64,000 nucleotides of DNA from Halocafeteria seosinensis (Eukaryota; Sar; Bigyra; Bicosoecida), in the NCBI GenBank assembly GCA_001687465.1, contig LVLI01000098.1, positions 124,001 through 188,000 of the forward strand, written 5' to 3'. Shown piece after piece: positions 1 through 10,996 of this stretch. The notes under the pieces are model-generated. The model made no database searches and had not been told where the DNA came from. It was given only the letters and a program-made list of their open reading frames with translations. The translations under genes were made by a program, and so were the position numbers. Each line of letters starts with the position of its first letter. The first letter of the stretch is position 1.

Positions 1-142
1 AGCTCTTCGACACACGACTATTCAATGAGCACAAAGATTCACGACTGCGGGTCCAATGAAGCGTACCAAGGGAGGAAGAACCTGCCAATTGCATATCATT
101 CGTCGAGCTTTGTGGGTCAATGCATACTTGCTCCATTCTCGC

Positions 143-1375
143 TCACCGAATAGATCCTCTGACGACCACTGCAGGCGGTAGAGAGACTCCTTCGACGCTT
201 GAATTCCGTAGAAATACTGTGCGTAAGTAAGGCAGGTGCAAAAATAGACGTTCTGTCAAAGTGGGCTGCTTGCAAGAAGTGATGCTCAAAAAAGTCAGAT
301 TTCGTAAGTGTTGAAAAGCATCATCAGTAATCGTGGTTTGTGTACAACCGTCCATATAAAGGGCCTTCAAGTTTTGCAGTCCGAAAAACGCAAGATCGTT
401 TATAGTCTCTTGGCTACATCCACCCATATCCAGTACACGTAGATTCTGGAGGCGCTTGAAGGCTCTATCACTAATAGTCGATTGATTACAGTCATGGATA
501 TCCAAACATGTCAATCTGCTGAGGTGCTCGAAAGCCCTGTCAGAAAGCGTCGTTTGGGTACACTGTCTCATAGACAAATGCCTTAAACCACACAGTTGTT
601 GGAAACCATTGTCGGAAAGTGTTTCCTGATCACACTCAGAGATGTCTAACCTGGTGAGGTGGGGCATATGAGTGAATGCCACGTCAGTAATTTCACTCTG
701 GCAACAGCCTCGCATGTTCAGTTCGGAAAGTTTCGTCATGTGTTGAAATAAACCATCAGAAATGGATGTGTAGTTGCTGTCTGCAATGTAAAGGCACGTC
801 AGTTCCGAAAAGTGGCGAAATCCATGGTCATCCAGTAGAATATGCTGCATTGGCGGTGTGTATGGCAGCACAGCCAAACTCTTCGCTCCGTTTAAGAAAG
901 CAAGGTTATCTTCTTCCTCGGGCCCGTAAGATGTATCAATTATCACCATTCCCTCAAATTTCGGTAATAACTTGGTCAAAAGCATCTGACAGTCCCAATC
1001 GCTATTCACTGGAATGACCAAACTCGGCCATGACAGACTGCACGTGATAAAGTGGTGGGAGAGGCAATCTTCCGTATGGATGCTTAACGCCTGCATTAGG
1101 GTTTGCCATGACCGTGCGCTTCGGGGATCTTCTAAACGGATCATCACCTCCTCCGAAGTAGCCTCCACTTTCATCCAATAAAGTATCTCGCCCGGAACTG
1201 GAGCACATGGGGAATCCGATCCCACGTCGATACTGTGGTCGTCGGTCGGCCGAATGTAATGCTGTAACCATGACAAATACGAACGAAAGACGTGTTCCTC
1301 ACCCCCCTCCATCTTGCACTCTGTACATATATCAGTTGAAAACAGCGAGTGACTGCATATCTTCGTAATTACCAC
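143..1375 (-). CDS. Leucine-rich-repeat protein, 24-residue repeats
   Basis: Single-exon frame of 410 codons. Residues 1-190 match no family I recognise. From about residue 192 to 390 there are eight consecutive repeats of 24 residues with the pattern LxxLDIxxCxQxTISDxAFxHLxx. They resemble the Cys-containing repeats of F-box/AMN1-type LRR proteins, but I see no F-box. Such solenoids normally act as protein-binding surfaces. No signal peptide or membrane segment is evident, so an intracellular role is inferred. The next gene is divergent, with about 0.8 kb between the starts. The repeats are quite uniform, suggesting recent expansion. Specific function is unknown. Confidence 0.7.
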   Translation of the reverse strand: MVITKICSHSLFSTDICTECKMEGGEEHVFRSYLSWLQHYIRPTDDHSIDVGSDSPCAPVPGEILYWMKVEATSEEVMIRLEDPRSARSWQTLMQALSIHTEDCLSHHFITCSLSWPSLVIPVNSDWDCQMLLTKLLPKFEGMVIIDTSYGPEEEDNLAFLNGAKSLAVLPYTPPMQHILLDDHGFRHFSELTCLYIADSNYTSISDGLFQHMTKLSELNMRGCCQSEITDVAFTHMPHLTRLDISECDQETLSDNGFQQLCGLRHLSMRQCTQTTLSDRAFEHLSRLTCLDIHDCNQSTISDRAFKRLQNLRVLDMGGCSQETINDLAFFGLQNLKALYMDGCTQTTITDDAFQHLRNLTFLSITSCKQPTLTERLFLHLPYLRTVFLRNSSVEGVSLPPAVVVRGSIR

Positions 1376-2171
1376 AGGTTAAAGCGACTTCCAAAGGATG
1401 TCTCTCACTCTCCTGTCTTCCGTGATCAATGAGCCACGCACCGGAATGGACGGAAACAGCGATTCACAGTATTGTCCGAAATTCCACTCATTAACATTAT
1501 TCGTTAATATGAGGGGGTCTTACGGTATTTATACGTCGATACCATGAATCATGATATTACCCCGGTGTTAACTTCACAAAGGCTACAGCCCGGCTGCCAT
1601 TTGTTCTGTCCATCTTGATGCGTGGCAGCAGCGATATATATGCAGTAATTATTTCAATTCATTCTTTGGCATTGAGTAACTGTTCCTGTCTGATACGCTT
1701 TGAACATTTACGAGGAAGTTAACACATGCAACATCGACTCGCCGTAACGGCCGCATCCGCCTGGCCTGGAGCCTACAACACGATACATGGTGGGTCTACA
1801 CTGAATGCGCGGCTTCCTGAATGTCACAGCAATGTGCCAAAAGCTATGATATACTTATTTGCATATTGAATTGATTTGACCTTGTGATAGAACGGACTTC
1901 ACCAAGGTCCTGACACCATGTTGGTGACAGACTCGCTTTGAAGCAGTAAGAGCAGTGGTTCACACGCATACAAGTACAACAGGATCGCAGAGCAGCAGAA
2001 ACGCATAGACGATCTTCATACTTGGTGTTTGTTAGCACTCTGACAATCTGTCACGAACATCTTGAACCGTCGAAGTGTAGATAGAGGAGTGTGTGAGTTG
2101 GGCTGGTAACGCCCGTCCTGGCGACTGTTCGCAGACCAAGAACCGTTCAAGCCATACATCACCACAAGAGA
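1376..2171. other. Intergenic, divergent promoter region
   Basis: This lies between two divergent starts. Only short frames with no recognisable content occur here. It presumably holds both promoters, but I cannot point to a specific element. Confidence 0.5.
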
Positions 2172-4988
2172 ATGAGCACATCGAGTTCCCAAGCAGTAGG
2201 GGCGCTCTATGCCGTCGAAGAAGATCCGGAAGCTGAGCATGCCTACGGAGAAGTGGATGGCCTTGTAAGTGTTGGACAAAGTGCAACGCCATCGGCAATT
2301 TGGCGCGCCTATACCGTTTTTCTCTGCAGCTGACCAATCCGGATGGTCCCGTTTTCGATGCTGATCTTCTAGCTGGTGAGTGGATATATAGACAACTACA
2401 CTCTCCCTGCAAGCGGTCCCGAATTGTTTGGTTGCAGGAGAGAAGATCGCCCGAGAGTTCAGGATCTTCACTGTTGCGGAGCCGGTCAAAAAGTGGCAGC
2501 TTGTGCTTTTCGGATTGATGACCTTCGGCATGTAAGGAGCTGGTGGGGTTGCACGTTCTACTCTGGCATTTTTAAGAAGTGTTTTGTCGGATGCAGCTAT
2601 CCTCTATATGTGCTTTATTGCAAATGTGGACTATTACCAATATCAAATAAGCGAAATATCATCGCGGTCACTAACAAAGTAAGTGCGAAATGCTTCAAGA
2701 AAGCAGAGACCTTATATCTTAACCATTTGTCCTCATCTTTAGGGGCGACTGGCGATGTGGAGCGTTGATATGGAAGGAGGACAAGGGTCCAACGAGACCA
2801 TCCGAAAGGCGTCATACGGGGTCACGACCAAGTACGGTTGGTTCCATATCAGCGACGTCAACTCCTTTCGAGTAAGTCACACCCTCGCTCTACGCCGAGA
2901 CTCACGAAAGACGCCGCCTCTCCCTCGGTGACTGCAGATTCACCAAACCAAGAGAAACCGGTATGGTCCCTTTTCCCAATGCGGCCGTCGCAATGTATCG
3001 AGAATTCGCCTTTTCATGGGAGGAACTTATCCGAAACAGTCGCTGCTCGAAGACAGAGGTACGCCCGGCCTATATCATACAATCTTCTGCTCCCAGTAAA
3101 GCTGATTTGTGCTACCCATACATTCCAGAAACAAACGATAGCGGGTCCGTCGTTGGGTTAAGGATGCCAGGTATGAACTCCAATTCAATGTAGATAGAGC
3201 AACATATTATGGTACGCTCTACTTATTGCATTTTGAAAAGCAGAATGGGACAGGGGAGGTGTCTTTTCAGCTCCCATGGAGACTGCGGAAGTCGCGAAAC
3301 GATTCCAAGGAATCTATAAGGTTATGATGATTCTCGTGGAGTTCGTGTTCGAGTTTTTGACACGGGATTGCTTCCAGGTGTTTACAGATTGTTGTAAACT
3401 AGCTGCCAAGCAAACCCACATTGCCAGTTGCGGGTTACTGTATAAAGCAGTGCCCGACATATCCGAACACGTTGCTCCCACGGGCGAACTATCATTTGAC
3501 GTAGTCTCCAGTAACGATGATGACTGGACAGATGGCTATCATCCTAACTCTGACGATGCCATTTCCGAAGGATTTGAGCTGGTGAATTTCATCAATGAGT
3601 ACATTAATGGAACCTCAGAGGAACCGCTTGTTCCGATGGTCCCGCGAAAAGATAATTTCGTTGTTTCGGAAGAGATTGCTCCTGACACGGACCTCATTGT
3701 GAATGATAAAATTCAGCTTAATCGGAAAAAGATCCCCATTGCTACTGAAGAAACTATATACGATGCGACTCCAGTGAGCCCAGGTATTTCGTGGTGGGAG
3801 TTAGTCAACGTTCCTACTTTATGTTTCAGAGACAAATTTAAATCTCAAGCAGCTGTCATTGTATCTTCAGAGAAAGTCACAAGCATTGCTGAATATCGCC
3901 ATGCCGACGACTATGAGCTCACCGTGACAGGCTTCTTCTTGGGGGACAAAACAGGATCAGGTGCCATTCTAAGAGACCCAATTGGACCACTAGGTTACAT
4001 AATCGACATGAGTACGGAGTATGGTGCAATTCGAATTCAACTAAAACTATGCGACACCTGGCCTTGGACACCAACAGTTCCGCAACATATGCGCCCAGAA
4101 TTCTACGAGTTTGTCGGCCGGTTGGGAAGAAACATACCTACCACCAGAACACTACCCTCACCCGATCCAGAAACCTTACCAAATGGGCCTGAAGTGGAAG
4201 AATTGCGTCGGTCAATTAGCTTATGGTCAGGGGAAAAGATCTGCTCAATGGTTGCCTCGCGACCTCATCATCATGTGAAACCGTACATCGGCCACCCCCT
4301 CCTGAACTTGCTTAGTTGCGGGAGTATAAGCGTACTTCGCGACCTTCTGAGCGGTTTGACTTGTGGATATCGGCCATGGTGGATAAATCAGTTCCTCGTC
4401 CTAACAACGCACAGGCTTATTGTTACTCATGCTATTCAGAACGAGTGTGCAACACCCCAATGCCAACAGGAACGGTTTCTCGTTTCTTGGGTTCCTATAT
4501 CTGATCTTCAAGGAGTGAGGCTAGAGGCTTCTTTCCATGGCTCGTTTCCTGGCTCCTCTAGATCCGCTATTGAAGTCTCTACGGCAATAGATGAGTCGTA
4601 CGACAATCCATTTGAAATCCAACGCTTTCCGGAGGAGGCAGAGCGAGGCCCTCTTGAGTACGAGTGTGAAGATATCAACCATTTAAGGTCTGTGGTGTCC
4701 TTTTACCAATATAACTGCCGGGGTAATCGTGCTGAAATAGAGGAATCGCAAGCAAGCCGACTTAACGGTAATCCCAAGTATGGGAAACGACCACTCCCAA
4801 AGCGCGTGTATCAACAAGTAACTAACCCAGTGCAAGAAATTGAGAACTGGGGCACATCCCATCGGAACACCAATGGTCAATCAAGAAAGGATGAACAATC
4901 ATACTACGCTTACAGTAGCGCTCAAACTTTGGAACGGGCTGTTTGCTGTAATGAAACCGTTCCAGCGACTGGAAAGCCAAAGGATTAA
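2172..4988 (+). CDS. Unrecognised membrane protein, 7-exon model
   Basis: The preferred model uses exons 2172-2264, 2330-2375, 2438-2531, 2577-2678, 2743-2871, 2938-3170 and 3244-4988. All phases agree and give 813 residues. The N terminus is acidic. A hydrophobic hairpin follows at about residues 60-100 (core WQLVLFGLMTFG, then a segment around AILYMCFIANV). The last exon is an unbroken 580-codon frame ending at a TAA. Late in the protein, FLVLTTHRLIVTHAI followed by FLVSWVPISDLQGV resembles the strand pattern of bacterial-type PH/GRAM-like domains; this is inference only. Exons 4-6 are ambiguous: all three frames are open there, and a second phase-consistent model uses acceptor 2596 plus an intron from 3056 to about 3130. 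I do not recognise the family. Confidence 0.6.
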
Positions 4989-6929
4989 TGTGCGAGGGGT
5001 CTTTCTCACTGCATTTGCAACGTTTTATAACGACCCAAGCTCATCCAGTTGTTACGTCGAAGCAATCCAAGATAGCAAACCCAATTGAACATCAGGACAA
5101 ATCAGATATCAGTAAGTATAAAGGCTTCATCGCTAGCTCGAGCGTGGGTGGAGTATTGTTCTTGGTAGTCTGAGCCGTGGTAACGTCGATACATCGCTGT
5201 CACCCCAAAAAGCAAGAGTCACGTACCGACGCAAAGTATGCAGCCGTTCTTAGACACAGCAGGCTAGCATACCCGGGATTGCTGAAGCTAGTGAAATGTT
5301 CAAAAAGTCGCTGACAGCCTCCCATTCGTTGACGAAGGAAAAAGAAGATTCCATACGCACTACCGAGCCTCAGACGTGCCAGCGGTTCTCAAGATGAGAC
5401 TACCACAATGACTCTCTGAGCTCCCCTACACTGCATGGCGTAGTATCTATTTAGGTCGGTTTTGTCCATTCAACGTATTAGCGTTCATTCGCTGAAGCTG
5501 ACTTGTAATGGTAGCAACTAGGCGACCCATGAGCCATGCGCGGACATAACCATTCTTTCAAGCAGCCCCAACTCCATATTTTGCACATAAACTAATCCGG
5601 TTGAGTGGAGCATACCAATCACGAACTGCTGCAAAATGTATCCGTAGAGGTCGTCGAGGGCCGGATCGTCATCTTCTGCTCCAACTACTGGATAACTCGA
5701 CGATAGACGATCCGTTGAAGCGTTATGATTCCCCAGAGGAAGGAAAACATCATTATCATGACAATACCTGCAGGGCAGTGCAGGCCCATGATGGCATGTG
5801 AAAGTTCGTCGAATCCGACAGTCAATATCCCGCCACATTAGAAACTACCCTTCTACTACGAGATGTGGCTCGAAGGGCTACGGTAGTATACTGTGGATAC
5901 GCAAGCTTTCCAATTTTGGAAGTTGCCACGGCTTGCTTAGGCCCTGCTACTGCTGCTAGTTTGACTGTCCGTACCCAGCACAAAGCTCCAAGAAGAAACA
6001 GCAGCTCTTTACTAAATCAATATTATACAATCCATCACTTGTCGAAGTCAAGCCCGCAATTATGGATCAATTTGGACGTCAAGACCAAGTATCCCCATGT
6101 GTTATCGGCACTCACAGAAGCGTCCCGCACCAGACAAAGAAGTGAGTCAAGTCAACACCCGCAATTCTTCGTCCAGAGCTATTGCAAATTGTGCATAGCG
6201 TTATAGCTGTTTAGGATGCAATGTTGCAATAAGTGAATGTACGAATCGAGCAGAATAGGCTTTCTATGTCCGCATGTTGCTACTTGCATCACAGTACCTG
6301 CGAGTAAAGATAGCTGCTCACTTGCTCAAGCAGGGGTGTGGATGGACTCTAAACGCCTTACTTGCAGATTGCCAAATGGTTTGTTTGAGACGGATATATC
6401 AAATATAAATTTAATGTGATTATGTGTATGCACGTGTTTTAAAGGAAGGTTTATCTGTGATTTCGTGACTCATTTCGGCTGTGATCATTTTGTGTGCACG
6501 TTGTTTCCTCCCCTATTCTACCGAGTAGAAATATCGTATCAAATGCAAGCGTAGCTGCATCACTGCCTCATTTTGGTTCATTGCCTCTACGTAGGTGCAA
6601 GGACAATTCCCATGAGCATGAAATGCGTTTTCATTGAAGATCATCGGAGTTGTTGAGGATGCAAGCTTCCGGGACCTTGCTGGGCATATACGGGAATAAG
6701 GGAAGCGCTATATTTCAAGGAATATATTGACGACACTATTGAAAGTGTATACTGTGTTGCATCGGGAGGATTGTCCCACGGGGCGCCCTAATAAGGGTGA
6801 AACCTGTTCGTTTGCTTGCTTGAACGTCTGGTCCCGCTTGGTCGTGGTCGTTGTCACTAATACAGCGCTTGCATTCCCTCTGTGTTATGCAGTTTGCCAT
6901 TATTGCTTTGCCTAGGACATCAGTATCCA
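4989..6929. other. Long spacer, no confident gene
   Basis: About 1.9 kb between two plus-strand genes. It contains frames up to about 110 codons on both strands. The only part that reads like protein is on the minus strand (listed separately). I see no tRNA, repeat array or known domain. The right end holds the GLUG gene promoter. Confidence 0.4.
5518..6000 (-). CDS. Possible small minus-strand gene, uncertain
   Basis: Two protein-like segments lie on the minus strand. One, about 6000-5835, contains KLAAVAGPKQAVATSKIGKL. The other, about 5690-5518, contains DDDPALDDLYGYILQQF and ends in GSWVA before a stop. They could be exons joined by an intron in 5690-5835, but I could not find a unique set of splice sites linking them in phase. 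No family is recognised, and fortuitous open frames are a real alternative. Listed so that it is not lost. Confidence 0.2.
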
Positions 6930-8339
6930 ATGAGGAAGCACAGCGGATACACTGGGGTGGGATGGCAATCGATCGTACAAATAACAGCGGCGATACTTCT
7001 CTCCGTTGTAGGCATTGGCATTGCACTGAGTGATACAGACCTACGAACAGAGATACTGAAGGAGACAAATCAGCACGGATTGTGCATTACGTATGACTCT
7101 CAACAAAATCGCTTCACCCAGAGTTGCAATATAACCTGGCCCATGAACTGCTACATTTCCCTCGAGGCAAAGGAAACGTTTGATGGTCAAGACCATTTCA
7201 TATACCTTGATGGCTTAGAAGACTTTGAAGGACTCTTTACAATTGATCCTCTCATACAGTCTCGAGAAGACGCGCCGCTAATAACCAGCGTACATGCTCG
7301 GAACGGCACAACAAGTGGCAGTGGAGGTTTCATTGTTAGAGCAAACCAACGATTTTTCCAAGTATTTTCATGCAGTTCCAGTGGCACTATCCAAGGTAGT
7401 ATGAGTAACCAGAACGGGGGTGGAGGAATTTGTGGTCAAGAATGTGGGCAACATGGAGGCTTTTTCAACATATCACACTGTTATTCGACGGGAATAATAG
7501 CTGGCACTCGTGCCGGTGGGATAACGGGACAACGAGCAGGATCGGAGGAGGGAGAAGCCAACGTTTATCGGTGCTATTCCACGGGGGATGTGAAGGGAAA
7601 AGATGCAGGAGGTATCTGCGGAGTAGCAGCCGGTTTAGAGGGCAAGGTGAATGTTTATCAGTCTTTTTCTGGGGGTGACCTTTTAGGTGACGGCACCGGT
7701 GGAATAGTAGGTTCATCCGCTGGTGCGAAGGGTGTTGCAAGCATCACTCAATGCTACTCCACAGGAAAAATCAGAGGGCTCTATAGCGGTGGAATATGTG
7801 GTAACTGGGCAGGTGTAAGCGGAGGCAGCTGTAATGTCTCCAACTCGTACAGCACTGGCAACATCAGCGGGATCCATGCAGGAGGAATAGCGGGATGCTG
7901 TCTAGGAGGACACCTAGGGTTGGTCGACATAGTCAATACCTACTCCAGCGGAATGGCTCTGGTAGGCAACATCAGTGGAGGAATTGCCGGGAAAATGTCG
8001 CGGGTGGATACAATACCACAGTCTGTCTCTATTCGCCATTCGGTGTTTAATCGCAATGATAATTTCTTAGTGCCCCAGATGGATGCCCCTGCTTTTTCCA
8101 GTAAAGGGAACTCTGGAAACATCAATGATATCAGAGGAAAGCTCTATTCCGTCGGTGGAACGAGAAAATGGAGCGAAGATATATGGGCAGTGCCATCAAA
8201 AAACAACTTTCCAGTTCTGCGGTTTCAGATATCGTCGGAGGAATCTACTCTACCACACCAAAGAGCAGCGTATCCGGAGAGAATAATGGAGAATCCGAAA
8301 CGTACCATCAAGATCTGTAAACAGAGAAGACCTTATTGA
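6930..8339 (+). CDS. Membrane-anchored GLUG-repeat surface protein
   Basis: Frame of 469 codons from the preferred Met at 6930; the frame itself opens 16 codons earlier. A hydrophobic segment at about residues 15-36 (IVQITAAILLSVVGIGIAL) fits a signal anchor or uncleaved signal peptide. Then comes a region with FDGQDHFIYLDGLEDFEGLF, the kind of sequence that precedes GLUG repeats. About six GLUG-type repeats follow, each with GGIxG and CYSTGxIxG elements. The GLUG motif is known from bacterial adhesins and IgA-peptidase-like surface proteins and also occurs in algal and protist proteins. The repeats are predicted to form a beta-helix-like extracellular domain. Cysteines recur in the repeats, consistent with disulfides. 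There is no C-terminal membrane anchor. Adhesion or cell-surface function is inferred. Confidence 0.72.
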   Translation: MRKHSGYTGVGWQSIVQITAAILLSVVGIGIALSDTDLRTEILKETNQHGLCITYDSQQNRFTQSCNITWPMNCYISLEAKETFDGQDHFIYLDGLEDFEGLFTIDPLIQSREDAPLITSVHARNGTTSGSGGFIVRANQRFFQVFSCSSSGTIQGSMSNQNGGGGICGQECGQHGGFFNISHCYSTGIIAGTRAGGITGQRAGSEEGEANVYRCYSTGDVKGKDAGGICGVAAGLEGKVNVYQSFSGGDLLGDGTGGIVGSSAGAKGVASITQCYSTGKIRGLYSGGICGNWAGVSGGSCNVSNSYSTGNISGIHAGGIAGCCLGGHLGLVDIVNTYSSGMALVGNISGGIAGKMSRVDTIPQSVSIRHSVFNRNDNFLVPQMDAPAFSSKGNSGNINDIRGKLYSVGGTRKWSEDIWAVPSKNNFPVLRFQISSEESTLPHQRAAYPERIMENPKRTIKICKQRRPY

Positions 8340-9231
8340 TTCTCGGGTGCAACTGTACTTTAGGAATTTTGACTGTCAATCATCGATCGTAAATTCGTGT
8401 GCGTTAGGCGCCATGACTCCTGAATTCCACTTGACTTCCCGTTTACAATACAATAAGACATAGAGAGGCTTCTTAGAGATGGGAAATGAAGCAACGGCAA
8501 AAGTACTGGTAGTGGTGCCCGTCCGATCACAACAAGGATGAAGCGGGGATCAGGAGGCTAGGATACATGCCGAAACAGCTCCAACTCACGGATGCACGGC
8601 AGCTACGAGTGGCATTCAGATAACCACGTTACGAAGAAGGATCCGTTTCCGCTCTTTATCTAAAGGGAACAAATTGCACCAACAACGAAAAGGAAACCAG
8701 TAGCAAGACCAACAAAAAGGGAAAACACCAATTATATCGGAACAGAAACGGCAACGTTTCTCATTTTCCCCACAAGTCCGATTCATGGTGGACGTAACGA
8801 GTTGGCCAAACTACTGACAGTAAGACCGCAAACCCTCGCTGCGAATGGAGGAGAAGTTCCGGAGCAGGGTCAAAGAAAAGAGGGTAGATTCGGCAAAGTT
8901 TGCCGTACTGTAACACATCACTCAATGCATATCTCAGTTCGATTTACACTGATAAAGCAAGCTCGCTTTTACATCTCTTTTACTTTTTGTATGTGTATTC
9001 TTACAAGTTATACACCACATGGGCCGTTTAGTTTCGCAATGAGGGTCAAGGTCAAGACATGGTATATTTATGTGGTCGACACACCGTAGTTCTGAGAGCA
9101 GGACGAAATATTGGCGGTAAGAGTCATGGGAATGTATCCAACAGACTGGATCACAGTAACAAGTATGACATCGCTAGGTTATCTCTTTTTTCCTTATTTC
9201 GCTCCGCTATTTGGGACAGTCAGTGCCTTAT
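8340..9231. other. Intergenic between convergent genes
   Basis: About 0.9 kb between the ends of the GLUG gene and the Cys-rich gene. Its frames are short and carry nothing recognisable. It probably contains both 3' ends. Confidence 0.5.
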
Positions 9232-10034
9232 CTAAAGCACCTGTGCACGAGAGAACAACGCATCTTTAAGCGATTCCGGCAACCAGGCGACAGAATCCGC
9301 CTCTTCCACGCAGTTATATCCACACTTGAGTTGCCTGTGGAGCATAAGCTGCGGTAGCAAATTGGAAAGAATAGAATGGAGCTCGCTGAAAATTTGGTCT
9401 GAGGAATAAAGTGCTAAGCATTGCTAGCCTTACGGTTTCGTCTTCTACTATGGTTTCCCAACGACGCATAAGCAAATCCGTTGTAAGAGTTGTCCCATCT
9501 TTGAGCTCCCCATAGCCTTCGTCTGCCAATTTCCGCGCGATATCCTTGAACAATTCCTTCGCCTTTTCAGTATCCATCAGGTTATCGGTGTCAGCTTCTT
9601 CCATATCCTCTGCAGGAATTTGCTCGAACGCTTCACGGTAGTCAACGCATACTAACTGCACGAATCGTGCATGGAGAGGGCGCCACTGAGTCTGGTTGTC
9701 TCCAGTGTACTTCTTTTCGTTCTTCACTCGGTATTTGTATGCGCAAGGAGCTGACGAGGGTAAGAGAATAAGAATGCACAGCAAGTGGCAGTTCACCCAG
9801 CCGTTAACTTACGATCTGGAGGCATCGTCATGGCGAAGTATTCACCAGGAAGTGTTGGACGATTGCACAAGCTGCATCCTGTATTAAGCACCATCTTTTT
9901 TCTTTTCTGCTCACGTCCAACGGTCTCTTTGGTTCGCACGCGTCCTTACCTTTCGGACGGGGTCGCTTCTTCTGTCTGTTGCGAGCTGGAGCTGGGGCAG
10001 TCACTGCAGCAGGTGGTTGATTCTCGTCAGACAT
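9232..10034 (-). CDS. Small Cys-rich basic-N-terminus protein, 4 exons
   Basis: Exons in transcript order are 10034-9950, 9878-9813, 9750-9434 and 9381-9232, giving 205 residues. The N terminus is Ala/Pro-rich, then basic (RNRQKKRPRPKG). A CSLC knuckle follows (about residues 30-33), with further Cys in PPDPCAYKY and VQLVCVDY. This could be a small zinc site. The middle is acidic and helical (around FEQIPAEDMEEADTDN). The last exon in the chosen frame reads LHSILSNLLPQLMLHRQL and ends at TAG; its acceptor (CGAG) is weak. The same frame can be read through to a different end at 9314. No family is recognised. The basic N terminus could allow nucleic-acid binding, which is inference. Confidence 0.5.
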
Positions 10035-10996
10035 GTCCACTCTCTGCGGGGCTGATGAATTGACGTCAAACAAAGTTGTAGGAGCAAAGAGTACATATAT
10101 CAATTATGTGAATGTGTTCGACAATCCTACGCTAGTAAATAGTCTCCTCAAAGAGCTCCTGTACTAGCGTAGTCTAGCGAGCGCGCGAGTTTGAATTGGA
10201 CAATTCAAATATGGGTATACGCAGGCCGCCGCCAAATTGCGGTGCCAATGGGTAGAACGTAAGCACAGAAAGCCGAAACTCGCCCACCAGTGGCCAGAAG
10301 GCTATTGGCATGAGCAGTACCGGCGCTGACATTGGATGGTCTACTGTGTGCTGCTAGATCCAGTGGAGCACGTTCCGGACCCCAGCAGCCCTTCCATATC
10401 TCATAATCTAACCCCATGTCAGCGCGTACACTCATGATGGGAGACTGCATTTGTCTTACGCTCCTTCACAGCGTTCTGCTTGGAGGCTTTGTACTAGCCT
10501 GTGTGGTATAAATCTTGCCTCATCGGCGTTTCTGATTGAAGTTGGCTTGGCATTGCGGCATTGCCATATTGGCGAATTATCACTCCTCCCCTCATTAAGG
10601 CTGTCCTCCGTTAGAAGCTTACAGAAGACAACGCATGTAACCATAAATAGGTGGTTCAGTGATGAAAAATGAGCCTGAAATTGCCACCCTCCATTGGACG
10701 TTTCCAGTTTGTTCATGTAAAATGAACAGTAGATGCGAGGTCACACAACCCGAGGTTTTTTGGTTCCTTCACGGTTTGAAACGCTCCATCTCATAGACGC
10801 ACATAAGTAAAGTGTGACGACAGCTGCTAGGTACGTTCTATGGTCCATGGAACCGGTTCCTGTTGACACGTCACAGTTCCAGCGGATATGTTCTCTACAC
10901 ATTCTCTCTTGTTTCCAGAGTTGATTTTACAGTCGTTTTTTGCCTCAAACTGAATAAACATTTGTCAGCCTAGTGTGCACCTGTTAACGAAGAAAA
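10035..10996. other. Divergent spacer
   Basis: About 1 kb between divergent starts. Minus-strand frames at 10205-10450 (containing GLDYEIWKGCWGPERAPLDL) and 10456-10716 are open but match no family, and no splice connection is clear. Probably promoter sequence; a lineage-specific gene cannot be excluded. Confidence 0.4.
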
